From the NCBI RefSeq assembly GCF_024679095.1, contig NW_026112164.1, positions 1,484,939 to 1,548,938 of the forward strand: DNA of 64,000 nucleotides, read 5' to 3'. The DNA comes from Eriocheir sinensis (taxonomy: Eukaryota; Arthropoda; Malacostraca; Decapoda; Varunidae). Below, one piece after another: positions 37,535-48,686 of the stretch. Position numbers and translations under genes: made by a program. The first letter of the stretch is position 1. Every line of letters starts with the position of its first letter. The notes below the pieces were generated by a model. The model was not told where the DNA came from, ran no database searches, and saw nothing but the letters and a program-made list of their open reading frames with translations.

Positions 37535-37665
37535 AAACCCTCCACACTCTGACCTGTGTGTTGGCCCGCCATGTGTACGCCCTCGGCCTCAGCAGTCTGC
37601 CGCTGGAGCGCGTCGGTGAACGGCGACTCGTCAGGAGGGGCTTCACCAAGCGCTCCGGCCTGGAT
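37535..37665 (+). CDS. Candidate exon with AT-poor coding-like sequence
   Basis: Acceptor 'cctcctccctgcag/AAAC'. The only frame without stops reads TLHTLTCVLARHVYALGLSS, then LPLERVGERRLVRRGFTKRS, to a possible donor 'GGAT/GTTAGT'. No family recognised. GC content is higher than its surroundings. Confidence 0.35.
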
Positions 37666-38099
37666 GTTAGTGCTGAGTGTTGCCTCCCAGATAGTGAAGT
37701 CGGTTAGTCTGAATTGGTCTTAGAAATCACTACGTTTACCTCAGTTTACTAAGGAGGAAATTACACTGAAATCTAGGCGTCCGGATTCTGATGTGCAGGG
37801 ATTTGTAAGGGATGTGAGTGCCTGAGTGTTGCTGTTGGTGTCGTGGAAGTCCAGGAGTCTGAATTGGTCTGAAAATCCCAGTAAAATTTATTTTTGCTAA
37901 CGGGGATTTTGTAAGCTGAAATATAGTTGTCCAAATTCTGAAATGCAGGAAATTCATAAAGTAACAAGTGCCAGAGTGCTGGTAGTGATTCAGTAACAGT
38001 CTGTCAGTACAAATTCCATTGCTCTGAAGAATCTTAATTTTATAACCTGAATTTACTGAGGTGGGAAGTTGTCAGCTGATGCAGGATTGCCCAAAGAGA
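37666..38099. other. Gene-free, weak ~150-bp internal repeat
   Basis: 'gaattggtct', 'attctgatgtgcaggga' and 'attctgaaatgcaggaa' recur at about 150-bp spacing. Nothing else was seen. Confidence 0.4.
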
Positions 38100-38571
38100 C
38101 ATCCTACCTACCATCCTGTCCTTCATCCCATCCTAAAACACATCCTAGCACCCTGTCCTTGAACCCATCCTAAAACACATCCTAGCACCCTGTCCTTGAA
38201 CCCATCCTAGCACCCTGTCCTTGAACCCATCCTAAAACACATCCTAGCACCCTGTCCTTGAACCCATCCTAAAACACATCCTAGCACCCTGTCCTTGAAC
38301 CCATCCTAAAACACATCCTAGCACCCTGTCCTTGAACCCATCCTAAAACACATCCTAGCACCCTGTCCTTGAACCCATCCTAAAACACATCCTAGCACCC
38401 TGTCCTTGAACCCATCCTAAAACACATCCTAGCACCCTGTCCTTGAACCCATCCTAAAACACATCCTAGCACCCTGTCCTTGAACCCATCCTAAAACACA
38501 TCCTAGCACCCTGTCCTTCAACCCATCCTAAAACACATCCTAGCACCCTGTCCTTGAACCCATCCTTTCCT
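38100..38571. repeat. 37-bp minisatellite, array A
   Basis: Unit AACCCATCCTAAAACACATC then CTAGCACCCTGTCCTTG, about 12 near-perfect copies with one short unit at 38203-38224. The same unit continues at 41636-41901 and 42585-42845. Confidence 0.95.
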
Positions 38572-41500
38572 TTTGTCTCATCAACACCAGAGAGCAGTTC
38601 AGCATGCTCTCTAAAGACAGTTCCTCTCTCTTTTTACACCACACAACATTCACACAACACACACACATTTCCCAAAATTCAAAATTTAAAATGGCGAAAA
38701 CTTACAGAGCCTCGGGAGTCCCCTGCCTGGGGGATACCATAAATTCCCCAGGAGGACTCCCTTCTGGCTGCCAACTTGAGAGGCGTCCTGATAACTCCTA
38801 AAACCTCCTCCTTATCAATTTCTGCAACATTCGCAGTCTTCGTTCTAATTTTCATTCTTTGGAACACCATTTCTCCTTTAAACCACACCTTCTCTTCCTC
38901 ACCGAAACACAGGTTTCTGAGGCTACTGACAGTTATCTCTACTCTATTCCCTCCTACTATCTCTATCCTAAATTTCAATTCAAAGCTGGATGTTGTGCCA
39001 ACGTGCGCAACGACATCACTTGCTCTCATGCCCACGACCTTCACTCCAGAATTTTCTACCATCTGGCTAAGACTTCATTGTCATTCTATTACTAAATACA
39101 TCTGTGCTGTTTATCTCTCACCTAACTCTACTAACTATGTAAAATTCTTTGACTATTTGAACTCAAAAGTGGAGCACATCTTGACCCACTCTCCCTTCGC
39201 TGAAATCTCCATCTTGGGAGATTTCAATGTTCACCACCAGCTTTGGCTTTCATCCTCTTTCACTGACCAGCCAGGTGAACAAGCCTACAACTTTGCTCTC
39301 CTCAATGACCTAGAGCAGTTGGTTCAGCACCCTACTCGTATTCCTGACCATCTTGGAGACAGGCCTAACATTCTACACTAAGAAGACCTCTTCCTTACCT
39401 CTAATCCTTCTGCATACTCTGTCAAACTGTTCTCTCCGTTGGGCTCCTCCTCCTTATTTCTGTATCCTGTCCTATCGCTCCTGTACATCCTCTGGACCCA
39501 CCGAAGAGGCAATGCTTCTGGCATTTTGCTTCAGCTCGGTGGGACGACCTGAGGATGTACTTTTCCGATTTCCCGTGGAATGATTACTGCTTCCAGGATA
39601 GAGACCCCTCTGTGTGTCCTCAGCGCATCACAGAGGTGATTGTCTCTGGAATGGAGGCATACATTCCACGTTCTTTCTCTACTCCTCACGCTAAAAAGCC
39701 TTGGTTTAATCACGCTTGTTCTCGTGCTATAAAAGATAGAGAGGCAGCTCACAAAAGGTTCCAGAGCCTTCGAACACCCGCTAACTTTGACCTTTACATT
39801 TCAGCCCAGAATCGTGCCAAATCTATTCTCCGACTTACCAGAACTTCTTTTATCAATAGAAAATGTCAACATCTTGCTTCTTCTAATTCTTCCCGTGATT
39901 TCTGGCATCTAGCCAAAAATATCTCCTCCAGTTTCACTTCTTCCTCTTCCTCCTCTCCTTAACCCTGACGGCAGCACTGCCGTCTCATCTGTCTCTAAGG
40001 CTGAAGTCTTCGCTCAAACTTTCTGTAAGAACTCCACCCTGGACGATTCTGGGTATATTCCTCCTACTCATCCCCCCTCTGACTCCTTTATGCCTGCTAT
40101 TAAAATTCTTCCAAATGATGTTTTCTATGCCCTCTCTGGCCTCAACTCTCAGAAGGCTTATGGACCTGATGGAGTGCCTCCTATTGTCCTTAAAAACTGT
40201 GCTTCCGTGTTGACACCCTGCCTGGTCAAACTCTTTCGTCTCTGCCTATCAACATCTACCTTTCCTTCCTGCTGGAAGTATGCCTTTGTACAGCCTGTGC
40301 CTCAGAAGGGTGACCGTTCCAATCCTTCAAACTACCGCCCTATAGCTTTACTTTCTTGTCTATCTAAAGCTTTTGAATCAATCCTTAACCGGAAGATTCA
40401 AAAGCACCTTTCCACTTCTAACCTTCTATCTGATCGCCAGTATCTAAGTTATTCCCAGAGACTGAAGGCTTTGGACTTGTACTCTGTCCATGGTCGGCTG
40501 CTACGACATGACATGGTAAAGTATTGGCAAATATTTCACGGTTTTTGTGCTAGTGCCACCGAGGATATGTTTGTCAGTCCACCTCTTGGCACCACAAGAG
40601 GCCGTCAGTATAAGGTTGCACCCTAAATCTATTAACAGTGGTGTCCCGCAGGGCTCTGTCCTATCTCCCACTCTCTTTCCGTTCTTCATTGATGATCTCC
40701 TTTCCAAAACGAACTGTCCTATCCATTCTTATGCCGATGACTCCACTCTGCATTACTCAACTTCTTTTAATAGAAGACCCACTCCACAGGAACTTAACGA
40801 TTCAAGGCTGGAGGCAACAGAACGCTTAGGGCAAGAGGAACCTGGTGTCCTTCAACGCCTCAAAAACACAGTTTCTCCACTCAACACAATCTTCCAAACA
40901 ACTATCCCCTATTCTTTGACAACACTCAGCTATCACCTTCTTCAACACTAAACATCCCTGGTCTATCCTTAACTCAAAATCTCAACTGGAAACTTCATAT
41001 CTCATCTCTTACTAATTCAGCTTCCTCGAGGCTGGGCGTTCTGTACCGTCTCCGCCATTTCTTCTTCCCCGCACAGTTGCTGTCCATATACAGGGGCCTG
41101 GTCCGCCCTCGTATGGAGTATGCATCTTGTGTGGGGGGGGTCCACTCACACAGGTCTTCTTGACAGAGTGGAGTCAAAGGCTCTTCATCTCATCAACTCA
41201 CCTCCTCATACTGATAGTCTTCTACCTCTCAAATTCCGCCGCCATGTTGCCTCTCTTTCTATCTTCTATCGACATTTTCATGCTGACTGCTCTTCTGAAC
41301 TTGCTAACTGCATGCCTCCTCCTCCTGAACCCCGCTGCACACGACTTTCTACTCATGCTCATCCCTAGACTGTCCAAACCCCTTATGCAAGAATCAACCA
41401 GCTCCTTCACTCTTTCATCCCTCGCGCTGGTAAACTCTGGAACAATCTTCCTTCATCTGTATTTCCTCCTGCCTACGACTTGAACTCTTTCAAGAAGAGG

Positions 41501-41635
41501 GTATCAGGACACCTCCTCCTGAAATTGACCTCTCTTTTGGACACTCCTTGACCTCTATTCAGGAGCAGTGAGTAGAGGGCTTTTTTTTTTCTTGTGCCCT
41601 TGAACTGTCTCCTTAGCTGTAAAAAAAAAAAAATC
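38572..41635 (+). mobile_element. LINE F, copy 2 (near full length, chimeric RT)
   Basis: Inserted in the 37-bp array. The APE endonuclease part shows [27 protein letters not shown] (~38900) and [12 protein letters not shown] (~39205). The SDH motif is lost by a deletion near 39440. A linker follows (39560-39960), then RT NSQKAYGPDGVPP (~40150), NYRPIALLSCLSKAFESIL (~40330), SGVPQGSVLSPTLF (~40640) and SYADDSTLHYS (~40725). RT motif A is absent, replaced by unrelated LINE sequence at 40440-40623. The 3' end repeats KLWNNLPSS and ends in poly-A at 41622-41634. Several shifts make it inactive. Confidence 0.88.
40440..40623 (+). other. Foreign LINE segment inside LINE F copy 2
   Basis: In frame with the upstream RT it encodes YSQRLKALDLYSVHGRLLR, HDMVKYWQIFHGF, TEDMFVSPPLGTTRGRQYKV, which is the C-terminal signature of a different CR1-like LINE (compare LDSIKGRLIRADPIMVFNIL in LINE B). 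It stands where the RT palm should be. Confidence 0.7.
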
Positions 41636-41901
41636 CTAAAAATCATCCTAGCACCCTGTCTTTGAACCCATCCTAAAACCCATCCTAGCACTCTGCCCTT
41701 GAACCCATCCTAAAACACATCCTAGCACCCTGTCCTTGAACCCATCCTAAAACACATCCTAGCACCCTGTCCTTGAACCCATCCTAAAACACATCCTAGC
41801 ACCCTGTCCTTGAACCCATCCTAAAACACATCCTAGCACCCTGTCCTTGAACCCATCCTAAAACACATCCTAGCACCCTGTCCTTGAACCCATCCTAAAA
41901 C
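41636..41901. repeat. 37-bp minisatellite, array B
   Basis: About seven units between the LINE F copy 2 poly-A and the solo LTR. Confidence 0.95.
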
Positions 41902-42584
41902 TGTTGTGATACAGTGACTTTACCGTACCCAACGTTTATGTTTCTCAAGACACATGAACCACACCAAGACAACTCCAAAAAGACACACAAACCACTTACC
42001 ACTAATACAGCAGGGGTGCCTGGCTTTCCCTACAAGCACCTCCCAGCGTTACAACGATAATCCTAACAGGCCTGATAGTAATACCTAGTTGTAATCACTG
42101 TAGGAGGCACTTATCTTTCGAAGGGTTTCAAAAGAAGTGGTCTCTTGAAGTAAGTTCTGGAGGAGTACTGTTGTCCTCGAGACTAAGTTTAAATCAGCAC
42201 TGCCGCGAGTTAATATGGGGCGAAAGCGCTGAGGTGTTGTTAGCTTGAGAGCAGGTGATGTTGTGGGCCGAAAGCCAACCATGTAGGTCAGAAGGGGTAT
42301 TTTGAATTATCCTTGCCGCAAGGGCAATTATTTATTATTTCATGAAAGGAAACACTGAACTATTGTTATTCCTTTCATGGTAAATGTGTTTAGTCTTCAG
42401 GCAGTGAATACGATGATACTGTCTCGGTCTGGGAGCCGATGAGCGAAGTATGTAAGTACCATCCAAGGCTTATTTGAGCTCAGACGATACTCTTAGTTGG
42501 CTTGAACTCTTGGCCCGAGACTAGTTCCATAAAGGAAATCGTTAATTTGTCTAATCCCCTGGTTAACTGACCTAATTCCTAACA
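41902..42584. mobile_element. Probable solo LTR (683 bp) with 4-bp target duplication
   Basis: Starts TGTTGTGATAC and ends TTCCTAACA (TG...CA, with TGTT/AACA inverted tips). AAAC precedes it (41898-41901) and follows it (42585-42588). Removing the element and one AAAC restores a perfect 37-bp repeat unit (CATCCTAAAACACATCCTAG). No coding sequence was seen. A MITE is a less likely alternative. Confidence 0.75.
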
Positions 42585-42845
42585 AAACACATCCTAGCAC
42601 CCTGTCCTTGAACCCATCCTAAAGCACGTCCTAAAACACATCCTACCATCCTGTCCTTGAACCCATCCTAAAACACATCCTACCATCCTGTCCTTCAACA
42701 CATCCTAAAACACATCCTAGCACCCTGTCCTTCAACACATCCTAAAACACATCCTACCATCCTGTCCTTCAACACATCCTAGCACCCTGTCCTTGAACCC
42801 ATCCTAAAATCATGTCCCTTAGCCCTTCCTCAAACCCATCCTGGC
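42585..42845. repeat. 37-bp minisatellite, array C (more diverged)
   Basis: Units with variants 'ctaccatcct' and 'cttcaacaca'. It fades into LINE E copy 2. Confidence 0.9.
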
Positions 42846-42857
42846 ACTCCTCTTCCA

Positions 42858-43683
42858 CCATTAACGGTAAAAAATCCGAATGGGGTAATGTTACCAGTGG
42901 GGTTCATCAAGGTTCAGTTTTAGGCCTGCTTTTATTCATTGTCTATTTCAATGACATAGACAATGGGATAACTAGTGACATAGGTAAATTTGCAGATGAC
43001 ACAAACATAGGTCGCACTATTAGGACAAGGGAGGATGTTAGAGCACTGCAGGAGGACCTTAACAAACTGTCAGCTTGGTCAGAGAAATGGCAGATGAGTT
43101 TTAATATCACCAAGTGTAGCGTACTAAGTGTAGGAACACAAAACCCATTACACGGGTATAGTTCAGACTCCACAGCGATAGGCAGGTCTAAGTGTGAAAG
43201 GGATCTGGGAGTGTTGGTGATCTCTGACCTAAAACTAAGGAAGCAATGTATTAGTGCGAGGAATAGGGCTAACAGGGTATTGGGTTTTATTAACAGGACG
43301 GTAACCAACAAAAGTGCAGAGGTCATTCTCAGACTCTATTTAGCGTTAGTTAGGCCACACTTAGATTATGCTGTCCAGTTTTGGTGCCCACACTACAGAA
43401 TGGACATCAACTTGCTAGAATCAGTTCAGAGGAGGATGACCAAGATGATTCAGGGACTGAGGAACCTCTCATATCAAGATAGGCTGAAACATCTAAACTT
43501 ACATTCTCTAGAAAGATGAAGAGTGCGGGGAGATCTGATAGAAGTATTCAAATGGGTCAAGGGTTACAATAAAGGCGATATAAGTAAATTACTGAGAATT
43601 AGCCAGCAGGATAGAACTCGCAGTAATGGATTTAAATTAGAAAAGTATAGATTTAGGAGGGAAATTAGCAAGCATACTTTTAT
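42858..43683 (+). mobile_element. CR1-like LINE E, copy 2, 5' portion (interrupted)
   Basis: RT from NGKKSEWGNVTSGVHQGSVL, with GKFADDTNIGRTI (~42985) and ERDLGVLVISDLKLRKQC (~43200), through PHLDYAVQFWCPHYRMDINL and NLHSLER. After a TGA at 43517 the frame continues RVRGDLIEVFKWVKGYN to REISKHTF. Sequence breaks at 43683 and resumes at about 46729 on the far side of LINE G. Confidence 0.85.
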
Positions 43684-46600
43684 CTAGTTTTTAGAGGCAG
43701 GAGCGATGGCCAGAGGGCGGCAGAAGAGAAAGGAATGTATGAGACTGGTGTCTATTAATGTGAATGGTTTAGGTGGTGAGGAAAAGAGGAGAGTGATGAT
43801 TGAAATTTTTTTAATGTTAGAGTGGATGTGTTGGGAGTGAGTGAAACACATATTCGAGGAACTGGTGTGAGTGATGGTAGAGAGGGTACGTGGGAGGGTG
43901 TGCCTGGGGGGGTTGTATGGACGGGGATAGATGAGAAGTATGGAGGCAGGAGTAAGGAAGGATGTGCTATTGTGATGTCTGAAAGAGTGTGGAATGGTGT
44001 GACTGATTATGGTTGGAAGGGATCAGGAATTGTGTGGGTGAAAGGAGAAGACTGAGAGAAAGGGAAGCTTTTTGGGAGGAAGTGAATGCATGTTTGAAGA
44101 GTTTTGAGAAAGAAAGGAAACTTTTTATGATGGGAGATATGAATGCTAAAGTGGGTGATGAATGTGTGATGGATGTGGTGGGAAAATGGGGGATAATGGA
44201 GAGTGCCTGGTGGATGTCTGTGCTGAGAGGGGAATGTTCCTAGCGAACACCTTCTTTCAGCACGAGAATATCCACCGATACACATGGAGGAGGGGAGAAG
44301 ATAATGAGCAAAAAGGATTGATTGATTATGTGGCAGTAGATGAAAGGCTTAAAAAATAAATTTGTGACACAAAGGTAGTAAGAGGAATGTTCAATGGATC
44401 TGACCATCTTGCAGTGCTGGCAAAGTTAAAGCTGAAAGAAAAGTGGGTGTTTGAAAAGAAAGGTGAAGTAAAAAATGAAATATTGAAGATAGAAAAGTTA
44501 CAGGAAAAATAAATAAAAGATGAGTATAACCATGAGATGGCAGAGGCCTTAAGTGAAAAATGGGAAAGTGTAAAAGATAATACAAATATTGAAAAAGGTT
44601 TTGGAACATTTTAAGAAATAACGGTAAATACAACAAAAAAGTGTTAGGGATGAAAGTGGTGAGAGATGGAAAAAGAAAAGGAAATTCCTGGTGGAGAAAA
44701 GAGATAAGGAGGATAGTAAAGGAGAAAAGGGAACTTTTTAAGAAAACTCAAGAAAGAAATGTGGCTAAACAAGTAAAAAGGGAAAGGAAAAAGAAATATA
44801 GAGAATGCAAAATGAAATTAAAACAAGCAATAAAAGAAAGTAAGAAGAGAGTTGATGAAGACTGGAAAAAGACTAAGTGAAAAATATAAAGGGAACAGGA
44901 AATCATGTTGGAAAGAAGTAAAAAACGAAAGAAATGCAGAAAATATCTCCTCAAATAAAATAAATGAAGTTATGGATGAGAATGGAAAGATGTTGAAAGA
45001 CGGGGAAGCTGTGAAAGAGAGATGGAGAGAATATTTCAAAAACTTAATGAATTTTGAGGATGGACGTCCAGCAGCTGTAACAGCAGCAGTTTTGAGTAGA
45101 GGCAGAGGAGGAGTATATAAAGAAAGAACTATAACATATGAACAAGTAAATCAGGCAATAAAAAGATTATAAAATGGAAAGGCAGCAGGAATTGATGGAA
45201 TCACAGCAGAAATGTTGAAGTGTGGAGGAGATGAAGTCGTGAAATGGATGGTCAAGATATGTGAAGTAGCATGGGAGGGGGGCAGCAGACTGGACAAAAT
45301 CCATCATTGTCACAGTTTACAAGGGGAAGGGCAGGAGAGGGGAGTGTGGGAGCTATTGAGGTATACGTCTCCTGATAATACCCGGAAAGGTATATGGAAA
45401 AGTCATAATAGAAAGGGTGCAAAGACTTACAGAAGAGAAAATCAGTGAAGAACAAGGAGGCTTCAGGAAGGATCAGATATTTGCCTTCAGGATGGTAGTA
45501 GAAAAAAAAAATATTAGCAAAAGGAAAGAAACTTTACACTGCTTTCATGGATTCAGAAAAAGCTTATGACAGAGTCGATTGGATGGCATTGTGGGATGTT
45601 TTAAAGATATATGGTGTGGGAGAAAACTGCTTAAAGCAATAAAGTCGTTCTATGAGGATGCATCTGTGTGTCAAAATTAGTGGAAAAACAAGTGAACATT
45701 TAGAGATAAAAGTGGCCTAAGACAAGGGTGTCACCATGGTTATTCAATATTTATATGGATGGTGTCATTAGAGAAATGAAGGGCAAAGTTGGAGAAGTTG
45801 GAGTAAGACTGTTCGATGAGGGAGGAAGTGGGTACTGAATTCAGTACTGTTTGCTGATGACACGGTGCTCATTGCAGAAAGTGAGACTGGCCTACAAAAT
45901 TTGGTCAGTGTTTTGACAGTGTCTGTAACAGGAAAAAGCTGAAAATGTCAACAAAAGTAAAATGATGGTTTGTGAGCAAAGTAGAAGTGAGGTTGTAGAT
46001 TTTGTATGCCCTGAGAGTGGGAATTGAATGTGAAAAGAATGCAAAATATTTTGAATGGTGAAGAAATGGAGGAGGTCAATGAGTTTAAGTATCTTGATCA
46101 GTTATGTGCAAGCATGGTGGTACGGAGGAGAGACAAGAGAAAGGGCATTGCAAGGAAGAAGGGTGGTAGGGTCTTTGGGACGAATCATGAATGGCAGAAG
46201 TGTGAGCATGGAGGTAAAGAGGATTTGAGAAATAATAGTACCAACCTCACATATGTAAGTGAAACGTGGGCCTGGAATGAAAGTCAGAGGTCTAGAGTGC
46301 AGGCAGTGGAAATGAGTTATTTGAGGAGTGCTTGTGGTGAGTAGAATGGATGGAATGAGTAATGAAAGTGTGTACGAGCATTTTGGAATGTGTCACAGGG
46401 GTGAAGGGAAGAAGTGTGGAGTGGTGGAAGGAGTGAAGGACAGACTTTAAAGTGGTTTGGCCACATGGAGTGAATGGAGGAGAGTAAGATGACCAGAAGG
46501 GTGTATGTGAGCGAGATAGAAGGAGGGAATGTTGAGGACGACCTCCAGTGAAATGGAGGGATAGGGTGCAAGAGTACATTAGGGAGAGGGGGGAAAGATC

Positions 46601-46728
46601 CTTGAGAAACTTTGAGCAGGCAAGGAGGGAGTGTCTGGATAGAGGAAGATGGAAGCTCTTCTGCCGTGGCCATCCCCTGGTGGGAGCTCCTAGGAGCAGG
46701 CGTCGATTAAATGAATGAATGAATGAAT
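43684..46728 (+). mobile_element. LINE G: RTE-like APE retrotransposon nested in LINE E
   Basis: ATG at 43705 (MARGRQKRKECMRLVSINVN) opens the APE endonuclease. VLGVSETHIRGTGVSDGREG (~43830), FMMGDMNAKVGDE (~44125) and GLIDYVAVDERLK (~44318) follow in other frames. RT: GKAAGIDGITAEMLKCGGDE (~45177), ISEEQGGFRKDQ (~45445), EKAYDRVDW (~45555), LFADDTVLIAESETGL (~45845) and FKYLDQLCA (~46083). It ends with a conserved 3' segment ('gccgtggccatcccctggtg') and an AATG tail (46705-46727). Many shifts, stops and a deletion near 44050 leave it dead. Confidence 0.85.
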
Positions 46729-47048
46729 TATCAAGCATTGGTTTAGTAATAGGGTGGTGGGGAATGGAATAGACTCAGCAATCACATAGTTAGTGCAAGG
46801 ACGATAGCTTGTTTTAGAGTAGACTGGATAGCTACATGGACGAGGCTGACAGGTGGCAGTGAGGTGTGGGTGCAGTAAGGAGACAGGGTACTGGAGCGTA
46901 CGCCCGTACCGAAAGTAAACGAGGATAAAGCCCCTACCTGTAACCGCTGAAACTACACCTCACCCATCGTGAGTAGTGGGGGGGAGCTGCCCTGTGTAGG
47001 CCACTCGGCCTCTTGCAGTCTCCCTATGTTCTTATGTTCTTCTTATGT
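46729..47048 (+). mobile_element. CR1-like LINE E, copy 2, 3' portion
   Basis: Resumes with 'caagcattggtttagtaata' (KHWFSNRVV, W as tgg) and 'ggaatggaatagactcagca', then a 3' UTR shared with 31960-32276 and the 'tatgttcttatgttcttctt' tail. Confidence 0.82.
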
Positions 47049-47660
47049 TAGCACTCCTCATAACACCTCCCAGCACCTTCCTTCCTTCCCTTCTCAGCAG
47101 CCACACCCTTTAGTGCTGTTGAGGCTGGCAGCACTCCCCTCATAACACCTCCCAGCACCTTCCTTCCTTCCTTCTCAGCAGCCACACCCTTTAGTGCTGT
47201 TGAGGCTGGCAGCACTCCCCTCATAACACCTCCCAGCACCTTCCTTCCTTCCCTTCTCAGCAGCCACACCTTTAGTGCTGTTGAGGCTGGCAGCACCCCC
47301 TCATAACACCTCCCAGCACCTTCCTTCCTTCCCTTCTCAGCAGCCACACCCTTTAGTGCTGTTGAGGCTGGCAGCACTCCCTCATAACACCTCCCAGCAC
47401 CTTCCTTCCCCTTCTCAGCAGCCACACCCTTTAGTGCTGTTGAGGCTGGCAGCACTCCCCTCATAACACCTCCCAGCACCTTCCTTCCTCCCTTCTCAGC
47501 AGCCACACCCTTTAGTGCTGTTGAGGCTGGCAGCACTCCCCTCATAACACCTCCCAGCACCTTCCTTCCTCCCTTCTCAGCAGCCACACCCTTTAGTGCT
47601 GTTGAGGCTGGCAGCACTCCCCCTCATAACACTTTCCAGCACCTTCCTTCCTCCCCTTCT
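47049..47660. repeat. 81-82-bp tandem repeat, ~7.5 copies
   Basis: Unit begins 'ctcataacacctcccagcac' and includes 'ttccttccttcccttctcag', 'agccacaccctttagtgctg', 'ttgaggctggcagcactccc'. Starts at 47057, 47139, 47220 and so on. A minus-strand frame of 189 codons follows from the repeat and is not supported as a gene. Confidence 0.95.
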
Positions 47661-47961
47661 CAGCAATCACCTAAGATGGAAGCCTTGGGTCTGCCTGGGT
47701 CCCTGCTGCCGCTGTGGTCACTCTCCTGCCCCTGCCCGTGCTGCAGCCCTCAGCCCTGACCTCACCTCATGAACTGCTCTGACGTGAAGGTGAGGAGAGT
47801 AGAGGTGTTAGTGTTTGTTTCTGTCCCTTTCTTCTTATCCTCTTCACTTGAGTGTCTTTGAGAACTATTTCTTATTTTTCATATTCGTGTCTGCTCATTA
47901 TGGGGACTTTGATTGTGTCTATACCAGTTTTTACTTCCCCTTGATGCCCCTTTTATTGATC

Positions 47962-48007
<46 letters not shown>

Positions 48008-48183
48008 TCTGGTATAGTTTTGATTCAGCCTCCTCTGTGTGTCCCTTAAACTACTGTAATGTCATGGTGGGGAGGGACAGAGGCATTGTGTGTGTTTGCA
48101 GCCCCTCCTGCTGTGTACTCCTGATTGCCTGCACCTCCCCTACACAGGAAACAGAGGGAGGCACCTACATGTGTTTATTAAGG
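47661..48183. other. Gene-free, with (AAT)n 47962-48006
   Basis: 47661-47790 is C-rich with an 'agtgctgcag'-like border, but every frame after it stops. Otherwise nothing was recognised. Confidence 0.6.
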
Positions 48184-48519
48184 TGGACAGCATGATTCTA
48201 CTCTCACATGATAACTTCTTCAATGTGATGCCAGGGAATGAAGATGCAGCTAACTCTTGCATTACAAAGTTGGGCAGCTTGACTCTACTCCCCCTTTTTA
48301 TCCTCACATATGATTACTTGGTCAACTTGCTGCCAGGGAGTGAAGATGCAGGCTAACTCTTGCGTTACAAAGCTGGACAGCATGATTCTGTTCCTATTTT
48401 TCACCCTCACTCATAATTACTTGGTCAACATGCTGCCAGGGAGTGAAGATGCAGGCTAACTCTTGCATTACAAAGCTGGACAGCATGACTCTATTCACCT
48501 TTTTCACCTGCATTCACAG
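48184..48519. repeat. ~103-bp tandem repeat, ~3.3 copies
   Basis: 'ggacagcatgattct' recurs at 48184, 48272 (variant), 48375 and 48478, each unit with 'gggagtgaagatgcaggcta' and 'ttggtcaacatgctgc'. The last unit leads directly into the candidate exon at 48520, as if exon-edge sequence had been amplified. Confidence 0.85.
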
Positions 48520-48686
48520 GATCACTTGGTCAACATGCTGCTGAATAGTGGAAAGTGTGACGGTGGTGGCGGACAAGATCGCTGGCCCTTTCCACCTTGG
48601 CCATCCACCTCTACCACGAGTTGGCCCACCAAACACTCCACACCAAGGTTAACAAGGCCATCAATGTGCTCCAGGCATACCTCAAG
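48520..48686 (+). CDS. Candidate exon, one frameshift
   Basis: Acceptor 'cattcacag/GATC', possible donor 'CTCAAG/GTTTGG'. Reads VESVTVVADKIAGPF, then after a shift near 48590 LSTLAIHLYHELAHQTLHTK and VNKAINVLQAYLK, an amphipathic helical pattern as in HEAT/ARM-type repeats. The family was not identified. Confidence 0.4.

Noticed and set aside
47048..47617. 189-codon minus-strand frame
   Set aside because: Entirely made of the 81-bp tandem repeat. Indels between units shift the frame.
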